NCBI GenBank assembly: GCA_029204225.1
Contig: CM055102.1
Location: 319,501 to 383,500, forward strand
DNA: 64,000 nucleotides
Source: Diphasiastrum complanatum
Lineage: Eukaryota; Streptophyta; Lycopodiopsida; Lycopodiales; Lycopodiaceae
Reading direction: 5' to 3'
The notes beneath the pieces are model-generated. The model worked only from the letters and a program-made list of their open reading frames with translations, did no database searches and was not told where the DNA came from. A program made the position numbers and the translations under genes. This document shows, piece after piece, positions 22,859 through 35,672 of the stretch (position 1 is the first letter of the stretch; each line of letters opens with the position of its first letter).

Positions 22859-24074
22859 TGTTGTGAGTCGAGCGATGCTCCAATACAAATGATGAGAATC
22901 GTGAGAAGAAAATTCATGAAACATTCGCGACTCTCTTTCAAGATTCAGATGGAGTTCAGATGCGTTCGCTGGGCACTACCAACTGAAACACTCCTACAAT
23001 CCTCCAAAGGGTAGTCAGGTACTACTGATCTACGTTCATAAAATTAATATAGCATTTGACTTCATTTCAACCAAGGTGCGGAATTCAAAGGGAACAAGAA
23101 AACACACACATATTAAAATAAACAACATAAGCATTCGACATCAAGGATCAGACACAACCAAAAAATAATCTATATTGATTTTCTTTGATTTCTTTAGGGC
23201 ACTGCATGCGAATCCACGCAATGCGTTGGCGTGAGAGAAACACGGCTCTCTCATGAGTAGTAGTCTCATTTCATTAGCGGACAATTGGATTTTCTGGTCC
23301 TAGATAGAACTGTCTTCTTGCATGCAGGCGGAGCTTCTGTCTGTGTTCGTCTTGATTGCTTACTTGGTTACACACTGTGTATCCATGTAGAATGTAAGTG
23401 CATTCAAGAGCGACGTTCCTGAGTAGTCCTCTGACAGGCAGGACATTTGGCATTATTAAATCAAGAAGACATCTAACGAATGCGTTTAGGCCTAGTAACA
23501 GGCAGAAACGGTTTTGAAGAAGTAGAAAGAATCAGATAAACGAGTAAACAACAGGTCCTCTGGGATCTGTCATCAATTGCTTACTTGCATCAGACTACTT
23601 CTTGTTCTTCTTACATGGTTACACACTATGTATCCTATTGATATATGTCAAAGTATTATTCAGTAAGTACAGTCTCTCTATGCAAATCTAAGATTAGAGT
23701 GATTAACCATCTACAACTAACCAGAGAATTACAAGAGTGGTAGTTTAGCCACGACCTAGGGAGTATCTGCTGACATCATGTCATCAGATCATATCTTTGT
23801 ACTTCTGGTACTTGCGTGATCTCTAGTAGTACTCCTTGGAGCGTGAGGACAGAACGGATTTTGTTTCCATCATTGGTTTCGTTTACCTCATCCGCCTTTC
23901 TCTCGTATAGGACCGCAAGGGAATATCGTTCGTGGATCGTTCGTGTTCGCGAACCGTTGGTCTTCATCTTTGTTGACTTTCATGTCTTCAGATATTCAAG
24001 TTCGCGAACATGTTCGTCAGGCGAGGGGCCGTAAGCTAGCAAGGCTTTGTATTCAGAAACACTTTGTTTCTTCA
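22859..24074 (-). repeat. Complete 1216-bp copia LTR
   Basis: Plus-strand ends TGTTGTGAGTC and TTTCTTCA. The part near 23776-23967 keeps an open minus-strand frame with NETND that resembles the Pol extension into the LTR at 7889-8193. Contains GTTCGCGAAC-type palindromes (about 23945 and 24000). Confidence 0.85.
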
Positions 24075-25010
24075 TTTATTGCATAAAGGATTGCTACAAT
24101 ATGAATTTGGGACGATCAAACATTGGCCCAACACGAGAAGCTAAAGATTCAAATATGAAAAAGTGTTCTGCCAATTCCATTTAAAAATGTTCACATATGC
24201 ACATTGCATGCTGAGGTTCGTATTATTGAAAAACTTATTTACCTAGATATTCTCCTAGCATGGAATCATAAACCAGAGTCTGTGGCTAAAGCAGTAATTA
24301 GGAGGTTGAAAATAGTTCTGTCAAATGCAAGACTACATAAAGGGAATGTCAAGATTGAAAAAAGTGATAGAATCTTCGGAAAAAAAAAAAAAAAAACTTT
24401 CCTAATAAGCCATCAATTGGATGTTCTAAAGCAAGAAGATTCTTATCCAATCATACATGCAAAGAATCAAGTGTCAGATACGAAATTTGGAGAGAAATTG
24501 TTCAAGCCACACGAATACTGGAAGGAAGTAATCGAGTGGAAAAGGGACTTAGACAAACTCATAGGTGTAATCAGGAAAGAAGACCTATCATCAGAAGATA
24601 TGAGGAATTTGCAAAATCATTGCACCACATTTGTAAAATCTGTACATGATTGTTGGGGAAAAGACAACGTTACACATTACATGGTGCTAATCTATATCAT
24701 TATTTGGTACTTATCTCATTCAGGCTTATATTTTTTTCTACTGATGTAACTAATCAAAACTCTTGTTTGCAACACATCTTGCTTCATGATGCAACTTATT
24801 TTGCAAAGGAATATGAGAGATTAAGTATCTGGTCATCACAAGGCATGGAAAAATCTCATTGGCAAGCAAGAGGAGCATTTCATAGAGCTACCAATCATGT
24901 AGGACACAATTCAAGAAATAAATATTTAGTTTAACCTTTTCAGTGGTTTTACAAAAGAGCACAATTTAGATATCAAGCTAAAAACTTGCCAACTGTTACG
25001 ATTTTTTGAA
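24075..25010 (+). pseudogene. Unidentified transposase-like gene, part B
   Basis: Continues part A after the copia insertion: IKDCYNMN, then HAEVRIIEKLIYLDILLAW (about 24205), a Lys-rich stretch over a poly-A run, LFKPHEYWKEVIEWKRDLDKLIG, FVKSVHDCWGKDNVTHYM, then a likely intron (donor GTGCTA at about 24683, acceptor position now TTTGCAA, so it has lost its AG) and HILLHDATYFAKEYERLSIW, SSQGMEKSHWQARGAFHRAT and FQWFYKRAQFRYQAKN. Stops occur at several points. The final block with QGMEKSHW...TNH is conserved in character and may be the last catalytic motif of an RNase-H-fold transposase (inference). It converges on the minus-strand gene ending at 25064. Confidence 0.5.
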
Positions 25011-25063
25011 AGGCATTCAAATTCATAACAAAAGAGAGATCCTTGTAATATATCAACAATCTA

Positions 25064-25552
25064 TTACAAAAAATTGTTTAAATTATCATCATCATCCTCT
25101 TCAAGATTCAGACGGATGGTTTTGTCATGAAAGAATAATCTCCTTTCATATGGATCCAACAATTCTAAATTTTTTCTTTTGCTCATATCAATGTAACCCA
25201 AAAAAAAGGGCCATTGCAGATGATCTTTTTTTATACCAAAGGCATCTATTTCAATAGCATCCTGTAAACGAGTAAAGAGAATAAATTTAGAATGATACAT
25301 AACACTACAAATTCATACTTTAACATAGTGTTTAAAATAAGAAAACTGAACAATATTAATACCAATATAATATCTATTTACCAGATCATAATCATCATAT
25401 TCAACGATGTTTGCTCTGCTAATGTCATGTCCTCCAATGACCTCTACATTCCGGAGGGGATATACCGAGTCCTTGGGGGATTTTTTTTTGGAATTCCAAA
25501 AATTTCTCCTTTGTAGGCAAAGTTTTCTCATAGGCTTTAGATTTTTCAATCA
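25064..25552 (-). pseudogene. Unidentified convergent partner gene, spliced
   Basis: Minus strand. Exon from about 25552 reads KSKAYEKTLPTKEKF, then after a frame change VIGGHDISRANIVEYDDYDL to a GTAAAT donor. A 120-bp intron (25262-25381) ends TTTACAG. The second exon reads DAIEIDAFGIKKDHLQWPFF, LGYIDMSKRKNLELLDPYER and a terminal Glu/Asp-rich EEDDDDNLNNFL, stop at 25064. Splicing keeps frame. It is cut at about 25552, where gypsy RNase H starts. I do not recognise it; the tail-to-tail position suggests that it and the 20-25 kb gene were one mobile unit. Confidence 0.4.
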
Positions 25553-27181
25553 TGGCCTCCAAAAATATGCTATTGGATCAGTTTTGATGCAGCCAGATAA
25601 ATATAAGAAAGACTGTCCCATACGATTTGCAAGCAGGTAGCTTACAAATTCAAAAAAAAATTATTCGACAACAGAACGTGAAGCCTTGGCCATGATTTTT
25701 TCTGTAAAAAAATTTTGACATTATCTTATGCAAATACACTTTGCATTTTATACAGATCATCAGCCGTTACTTATTTGGTAAACAAGATGTGTAATTCAGA
25801 GCGTATTGCAAGATGGATACTTGTATTGACTAAATTTGATTTTCAAGTTGTGGTTCGTAAGGGTGAACAACATTATCTAGCTGACCATGTTTCAAGAATT
25901 GAATCCGCACCAGTTAATACTAAAGTGGATGATGAACTACCAGATGCTGCGCTAGTTTATGTTGAAGCAATACCTAAGTGGGCAACGGATATTGCTGAGT
26001 ATCTGATGCTAGGTCAACCTAATGACTCCTTGACAAAAGTACAAAAGAGACAATTGATTCATAAGGATCAACCTTATCAATTGATTGTGGGACAATTGTA
26101 TCGTCGCAAAATGGATGATATTATTCGAAGATGTGTTTTATCGCATGAAGTACCTAAATTAATCATGTTTTCACATGATGGAATGGGCGAAAGACATTTT
26201 TCTATAGATATCACTGTTCACAAGCTTTTGCAGTCAGGGTGTTGGTGGCCTACACTTCATAAAGACACCAAATATTATATTCAGTTATGTGATGTTTGCC
26301 AACGGGTACGACATCCTAAGCGACAAAATTATGAACCATTACATCCAGTTTTATCGCAAGCACCATTCGAGAAATGGGGCCTAGATTATATTGGTCCTAT
26401 TCATCCTGCAACAAGAGGATCTCAAGCCAGATATATCATCGTAGCAACCGATTATATGACTAAGTGGGTTGAAGCCAAAGTTGTTAAAGTTGCTGATGCA
26501 AAATCTACGACTAAATTCCTCTATGAACACATCATTATTAGATTCGGATGTCCTATAGAGATCATGGTTTAGGGTTTAGGGTCAATGATCATGGTACACA
26601 CTTTGTTAATCAAACAATAGAGTGTTTGTTGGAAGGCTTTTTTGTTATACACCAGTTTAGTACTTTGTATTATCCTAGGGGTAATGGCCAAGTGGAATCT
26701 TCCAATAAGATTCTCTGCACTATTATGACAAAAAAGATTGACGCAAGTCATTCTGACTGGGAACATAAATTGCATGCAACATTATGGGCATTCAGAACCG
26801 CTTACAAGAGTAGCATGAATCAAACACCCAGTCAACTAGTTTATGGTCAAGATGTTGTCATGCAAATTGAATTTTTAGTACCATCTCTATGCATAGCAAC
26901 AACAGAGTGATTAGATGAGAAAGCCCGCCGTAAGGCATGACACAATGTAGGATTACACAAAAAAAGATCTCAAAGAAGTAAATCTAGCACTGATGTATAA
27001 AACCAAGCTGATCAAAGGAAAATTGAAGTTTACCAATGAGGGACCGTATAAAGTCAAAGAAATTTCGAACTATGGAGTAGTTGTTTTGGAATATTTGGAT
27101 GAAAAACTTTTTGATACTCCAGTGAATGGCAACCGATTACGCAAGTTTTGGCAGCCCGTTCCACCAGTTCAATTAGCATGA
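25553..27181 (+). pseudogene. Gypsy RNase H-integrase
   Basis: RNase H with YAIGSVLMQPDKYKKD and TTEREALAMIFSVKKF (stops and one frame change at about 25720-25760), then an open frame to 26572: WILVLTKFDFQVVVRKGEQH, integrase zinc finger (HKLLQSGCWWPTLHKDT, CDVCQRV), catalytic Asp in KWGLDYIGPI, and a stop in place of a residue near 26570. Next come Asp in NDHGTHFV, Glu in GQVESSNK, and ALMYKTKLIKGKLKFTNEGPYKV to KFWQPVPPVQLA with TGA at about 27180. The integrase type fits the Tat/Athila group. Several disabling stops. Confidence 0.88.
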
Positions 27182-27947
27182 TCTGAGACTATGTTTTCTT
27201 TTTATTGTTTTTCAATTTCTTGTTTTCACTACTTGATTGATGTTTTCTTTTGGAAAAGACAAAGGAAAAAAAAAAAGTAAAACAGAAAATGTATGAAAAT
27301 GCTGATGAGCAAAAGTCAGACTTGTCATCAACTCAAAAAAAATTGATGGAAAGTATTTGCAGGAATCTGATCTTTATGGAAAATGACTTGGAAAACTACT
27401 TTTTGGGTCATTTTTTTGCACATATTGTTCTATAATTGTTCGCCAAGTTTTTAGAGACAAGATAATAGAGATACCTATATTGAGTTGGGCAAACGTTCTT
27501 ACCACCAATTAATACCTTTTTTTACCTCAAGCGAAATCAGCATTATGCCATTTTGGGAAAATTCGCCGAGCATCTTCCAGTACTTAGAAACCTTCGCCAA
27601 CATGCCAGATGAATTTAAAATGCCAAATTTAGGTTGGTCATAGGTTCAAATCCTGAAAATTTGAATTTATTACAGTACCTAGGCGAATGATGGCTTTAGG
27701 CGAATGATGACTTTAGGTGAATGTTGAACCTTCGCCGGATCTGCAGAACGTTCGCCAAACTGCTATTTTTGTCCAAAAGCTTCGCTGAAAATTTTGGAAG
27801 CTATTTTCACAGTATTGAACAAGCCTACAAATTTTTGTTTAGAATTGACAAACTAGTACTCTGTTTAATGGACCCTCCAAATTCACCTATAAGAAGCGGA
27901 GCTCTTGCAAAAAGATTTCGTGACCAAAATTTTCTACCAACTTTTTC
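27182..27947 (+). other. Gypsy spacer between integrase and 3' ORF
   Basis: Low-complexity, A-rich near 27260-27350. The word TTCGCC or its complement recurs many times at about 27560-27790. A short frame at 27250-27435 has no recognised character. Confidence 0.4.
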
Positions 27948-29590
27948 TTGTCTTTTGATATACATTCGCACTTACTTTCTGTCATCATGTCTTCTACTGA
28001 TATGTCTCAGTCTTTGCAATACTCCATCCATCGTGATGTTCCAACTGCAATGGACATCATGATGCTCCCTAGCGCAAGCATGGTCGTTCAGTGGATGACC
28101 CTTGTCGGGCCATTTCTCATGGTAATGGAGATCTACGAGCGGGCCTTTTCTGGAAAAATCAATATGCAATTTATCACTATGGCCTTTAGCACTTGGACTG
28201 AGGCCAAGTCCAAATTTTACATCACCTTCCAGACTGCCACACACAAGTTGCACATTACTGAAGTCGCCCTTGTAGCCATAGGTATCACATCTGGCAAAGA
28301 GTGTACGCAGCGAGATCGCTATTCCTGACTCACCTCCCGCAACACATGAATGGACTAGGCAACCATCGTTCGCTATACTACAACCTTCGGCTGCCACTCG
28401 CACTGAACTACCGATTCCCCCCGTCTCTGATGCTTCTCTTGCTTCTGCTCCTTCTCAAGGACAATTTATGACTATTGGGGCTACAATTCCAATCACAGCT
28501 ACCTAGGCAGCCTCACCCCCACAAATGAGAGCAATTTCACCAGAGACACAACAATTTATGGACATGTTTGATGATTTCGACCCCCTTGGGGCCTTAGAAG
28601 TTTTTGCCATGTCGTCCCAAAGTCCAGCGCCCTTTGAACTCCAATCTCCCAGAAGAGGATTTGAGCAAGTCCATGATTCTGAGAATAGTTTTGATGATAG
28701 TTTTCAGATCAAGCACCAGAGGTAGAAGAGGTACAACCAGTTTCATAGGCAATGCAATCAAGTCCATCTACATCAAGGACCAAACCCTTATTTAGACGAC
28801 CAATCAAGTCGAGGACCAGATCCAGAGCTTCTTAACGCAACATCTGCATGACTCGTGTGGTGGTTGGGTCATCAAATTTAAGACCTCCGAAATAGAGGCC
28901 GGCAAGGAGTTGGATAAGATACTTGCATTGGGAGAGCAGGCGACTTGGAGAATAACTGTATTTGAGAAAACTCCAATTACGTGGCAAGCCCTCGCTAATT
29001 GCGAGTAGATCCATACTACATCCCAATGCCACAACGAAATAAGTGGAAAGATCTAGGAGTGGCCATGGATAAAATTACAATCCATACACCAAATTGGCCA
29101 GTAATCCACCAATCTTACAGTTGGAAAATTTTAGTGGAATTCCATAGAGCGTTACAAGCATACCAGCGAGAGTATATACACTCTCCTGATCCAATAGTTA
29201 GACAATCGATGCTCTTTGCAAAAGACTTAACTCTGTTGGTGTCCGTTGCTACTCGAGGGGATGATTGCCTTTCCATGTTGGCATTCGATCCGAATAAACC
29301 AATGGCATCCGACAATGTCAAAGATCAGGTGCCAATAGCAAGATTGTATTTTCGTGCTGCAATGATGGGAAGCTCCTGGGAATCCGGATCCACCACTTGG
29401 ACAACATCAAAGTGGATCTCCAGAGGACATAGGTGTTTTTTACAACACAATTTGGATTTCAACACTGCTCGACTCGACTTCATAGAGAAGGTGCAGTATC
29501 ATTTAATAAAAATACGACGTGATTCTAATAAGAGTCCACAATATCTCAAGCTTCGAGGCAGGTGTCATGGGACCGCCACCAGTTTTGGTG
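27948..29590 (+). pseudogene. Gypsy extra 3' ORF (copy 1)
   Basis: Lies after integrase and before the 3' LTR. An N-terminal frame (about 27990-28328) reads MSSTDMSQSLQYSIHRDV, then VQWMTLVGPFLMVMEIYERA and TWTEAKSKFYITFQTATHKL. Later frames read LEVFAMSSQSPAP, then VDPYYIPMPQRNKWKDLGVA, MDKITIHTPNWPVIHQ, FHRALQAYQREYIHSPDP, YFRAAMMGSSWESG and CFLQHNLDFNTARLDFIEKV. The same tail occurs at 35673-36890 and inverted at 30734-30960, so it is a true element component. Not Gag or Pol; Tat/Athila elements may carry an env-like or other third ORF here. No membrane anchor or signal peptide is obvious. Confidence 0.6.
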
Positions 29591-29598
29591 GGGAATAC

Positions 29599-30517
<919 letters not shown>

Positions 30518-30733
30518 CACTAACTATTTAGCAATATCAATGAATGTAATAGCAAAAATCTATCAAGGGCGGCCTCACACATGTGGAAAACAGTCACTGT
30601 ATGGACTGTCACCAGAGAGCAAAGGAAAATAACTTATGATAGCATTCCAAGCATAAAATCATTGTCGCAATCTCAAGCAAATTGCATAGAATGGAAATGT
30701 CTCATCAACTTTTCATTAGAATTGGTGATCTCT
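30518..30733. other. Unassigned junction sequence
   Basis: No gene or repeat recognised between the truncated LTR 2 and the inverted 3' ORF fragment. Confidence 0.4.
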
Positions 30734-30960
30734 TTATAAATCAAGTACAAGGATGACCTGTATACTGGTCCAGCAGGTCTTCACATGTGTGGGGAGTTCC
30801 ACATCATGTAGATCCACCTTGGCCTTGCCTCGTACCTTGATAAGATGGTAATGAACCTTTTCCATAAAAATCAAGCGCTCGGTGTTGAAATCAATATTGT
30901 GCAGTAGGAAGCACTTATTTGCACCAAATCTCCTTAAATCCAAAAAAGTGTCAAATTTGG
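30734..30960 (-). pseudogene. Gypsy extra 3' ORF fragment, inverted
   Basis: Minus strand CFLLHNIDFNTERLIFMEKV and YHLIKV correspond to CFLQHNLDFNTARLDFIEKV at about 29440-29500. A third copy of the 3' ORF tail, in the opposite orientation. Confidence 0.75.
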
Positions 30961-31009
30961 GTTACTCAAAAAGTTGTCCTTGGACATGTGATATCCAAAC
31001 ATGGCATTG

Positions 31010-31475
31010 CCACGTATTATTCAAGATCAAATTCATTGTTGAGTTACCGCCGCTAGGAACAATTCGAGGAGTTTATGTGTTTATGAGTCATGCCAATTAC
31101 TATCGAATATTTCTTTTATTCTTTGCGGATCTAGCAAGACCTATATACAAGCTGACTATTGTACCAATCTGGATAGTTGAGGTGTTGGAACCATTTGGAA
31201 AATTAAAGAAAGCTTTAGCTTTTGCACAAATACTACGAGCTCCAATTTGGACAATTAGTTTCATGTTTATACTAATGCATCAAATATGCAATTGAATCAA
31301 TTTTGATGCAGCCAATAAAAAAGATTATCCCAGCAGATTTGCAAGTAGACAACTTGTAGATCTGGAGAAGAATTATTTGACAACAGAACGAGAAGCGTTA
31401 GCCATGGTTTTTTCCGTTAAGAAGTTTCGACATTATCTACTAGCAACGCATGTCGTGTTATACTTATCTTAAATG
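31010..31475 (+). pseudogene. Gypsy RT end-RNase H fragment
   Basis: LGTIRGVYVFMSHANYYRIF and ADLARPIYKLT (end of RT), EPFGKLKKALAFAQILRAP, then after a frame change DAANKKDYPSRFASRQL and TTEREALAMVFSVKKFRHYL. Resembles the gypsy pol at 25553 more than the one at 9 kb. Ends in the dispersed repeat. Confidence 0.8.
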
Positions 31476-31559
31476 TAAGGATATGTAGCATAAGAGATTG
31501 TTGTTCCCCAAAGAGACTATTTTACGTTGTGATTTTAGATGTTTTAAACTCATTTTATT

Positions 31560-32560
31560 GTTCTTTAATTAAGAGTTGGTTGTCAACAGACATTCAAGAG
31601 TATCGACGACCAGTATCACCGGTTAGTCGTGGTTCCAAACAATCAAAAGTAAAAGATATTGATATCGACAATCTCTTATTGACATGATGCATTTCTTATT
31701 AGTGTATCCGACTTATCGGCCAACCCGATATATTGGTCTGTGCTCCTAACAAAGTTTGTCAGAGAAGCAAGATCTGTTGCATCAGATAAACTAAGGCAGA
31801 GAAATATGCAAATGTCTCAATGCATTCCACATGAAGTCTGACAATATCTCCTCAACAATAGAGAGTGCTCATTCATAAGAACGATTGACTACTATGTTGA
31901 ACTGCACGAGTATCCATATGCAAGGTTCAAAGCATTGATTTACAACAACACAAAGCAAGCTTTAGGATGTGAAAATCTGAATATACGACAGAGAAATGTA
32001 ACAGTGATTCCAAAAGTTAACATTATAATTAAGTTCCAAGCAATTGATTATTCAATCAAACAGGCAATCAAATAACCAATGAGATTTAAGACAATCTTAG
32101 CGGTGAATTTACGGTAGTTCTCATATGACAATATCAAGGCTAAAGAAGTGTCTGACCAGAGTTTCAATCACAAGCACATCCGACAAGGTGAGGCTTACCA
32201 ACTCTCAAAAACAGAAGTACTCAGCAAACATAAGGCTTATGAAACCAAAGAGAAGAGAGAACTCAAAAACTCAAACACTCTTTGTGATCTCCTCATAAAC
32301 TCGATGATGTATTGAAATGTAAATGGAGTACATATAGAGAACGAATGCGAGAGAATGTAGCTCTCTAGTAACCGGTATGTCACTCCTTATTTAATTTAAT
32401 TAACTAATTCCATTGAATGGGAAAATTACATGTGTACATTTCCTAAGTGGCATCCTTGTCACACAACTTTGCTCTAATGAGAAGCAAGCACATGGAAGGT
32501 TATAACAGGTAGGACCGATAGGGCTTCTGGAATGTTCCTTCCTTAGGGCTATGCAAGGTT
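31560..32560. repeat. Dispersed ~1-kb repeat, copy 2 (inverted)
   Basis: Reverse complement of about 17880-18921. It has CAACAGACATTCAAGAGTATC where copy 1 is interrupted by the gypsy LTR, so it shows the pre-insertion sequence. No gene. Confidence 0.6.
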
Positions 32561-32565
32561 CCAGA

Positions 32566-33249
32566 TACTTTCCTACAGTGATGCTAGTTGGGCATCTCTC
32601 AAGGACGACTGTAAAAGTGTCTCAGGAGGATGCACCATTGCGTCAAGAGTAGCAATTCTTTGGGTCAGCAAGAAGAGGCCATTGTGCCTCAGTCATCTTG
32701 AGAAGCAGAGTATGTTGCAGTAGCAAAGATGGCCAACAAAATAATTTGGCTCAAATAGTTCTTTGACAAATTAGACGAAACGAGGAATGAACCTCTGGTC
32801 TTGCAGATGGACAACACATCTGCAATACATCTAACAAAAGACTCACAAGGACGAAACACATTGCGATCAAGTACCACTTGATAAGGAATCTGATTGGAAA
32901 GAAAATACTGCAGACCACTTTTATTGGAACGAAAGACATGGTTGCTGACATTTTCACAAAGGCCTTAGACAAAGGTCTATTCGAGAGACAGAGGAGCAGT
33001 CTTGGAGTCATCAAGCTATCATGCTTTGAGAGGGAGCTGAAGAAACAAAATGTTTCTAGTGCCAAAGCCTTGCTAGCTCTCCACTCTAATTTTGATAGAA
33101 AAGACACAAGAAACGAAATTATTCGCGAACAACTTCGCGACACACGACACGAAATTGTTTGGCGACACAAAAAATCATTCTTGCTCCACGAACGGCCAAG
33201 AAGATTAGCCAAGGACCATGGGTTACAAATATTTGATCAGATTTCATGA
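32566..33249 (+). pseudogene. Copia RNase H tail running into LTR
   Basis: FSYSDASWASLKDDCKSVSG-type RNase H start at about 32575, then stops and shifts, LVLQMDNTSAIHLTKD at about 32800, IGKKILQTTFIGTKDMVADI and FTKALDKGLFERQRSSLG. The LTR start (TGAAGAAACAAAATG) is at 33041, yet the frame stays open to 33249. Same family as 7889-8935. Confidence 0.85.
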
Positions 33250-34302
33250 CATTCATAGAAGTACTCAAGATCATGGCTAATCTGCCACTCTTGTAATTCA
33301 TGATTAGTTGCAAATGTTAAATCTTTCTAATTTGGAAGTTACAAGACGTGACACGAAAAAGTTCACGAACTATATACTTTTTGTTTGATGCATAATAAAG
33401 TAAGCAAGACAATCATACAAACCACAATTCTTTGTTAATTGAAGATATTGCAAAATTCGTTTTGCAATCTTCCAATGTGTCGAGCCAAGATTCGTGCAGA
33501 ATTGGCTCATCCTGAATACGACATAAGCAATGTCAAGACGTGTGTTATCTGCAAGGTACATCAATGATCCTATCAATTTTCTATATGGTGTGAGTTGCAT
33601 CAATTCTCTCTCTTCTTCAGTCCTCGAACAATTTTCGTTCGTCAATATTGCTCTTGCAAGCATTGGAGTATTCGCTCCTTTGCAATTCAGCATCCCAAAA
33701 TCTTTTAGGATTTTTCGGGTGTATCTGGACTGATGAAGATACAACTTACCTCCCTCATAGTCTCTATCAATCTGTAAGCCAAGATAATACTTGGCTTCTC
33801 CCAGATCTACAATCTTGAAATATTTCGAAATATCATTCTTCACTTCAACAATCAGCTTCTCACTCTTGCAAAGTATCAGAGTGTCGTCCACATACACATC
33901 CACAATGATGATCTTCCCGTCTGTAGTTCTTACATAAACATTGGAATCAGCCATCAGTGGCTTGAATCCCAAGGATTTCAGGGCTTGATCTTTCTTCTTG
34001 TACCATTGTCGAGCTGACTACTTCAGACCATAGATACTCCTATGCATTCTACATGCATAATTAGGAAGTGAATTCGAGACATATCCTGGGGATTAATCCA
34101 TGCAGACCTCTTCGTCTAGCTCACCATGCAAGAAGGCTGTCTTCTCGTCCACAATGTGAACCCTGAGGTCATACGCAGCTGCATATGCAAATAGTAAATG
34201 TAGGACAAATGTTTTACAAGAGGAGAGAAGGTCTCAGAATAGTCAATACCATATCTCTGAGGAAATCCCTTCAAGTCTTGCCTTATACTTTGAGACACAT
34301 TA

Positions 34303-35615
<1,313 letters not shown>

Positions 35616-35672
35616 CTCCATCTGGTCCATACTTTAGCTTGTATACCAATTTGCATTTTATAGCTTTTCGCT

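Larger units (their letters stand above)
21954..24074 (-). mobile_element. Chimeric, internally deleted copia element
   Basis: TG...CA ends and an exact TTTAT target duplication (21949-21953 and 24075-24079) define one insertion. It has a complete LTR (22859-24074), a minus-strand primer-binding site (22845-22857), then an inverted pol fragment (about 22419-22820) instead of gag-pol, then the partial other LTR (21954-22418). Removing it makes the surrounding pseudogene read on without a gap (KNPCLYC then IKDCYNMN). Confidence 0.85.
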
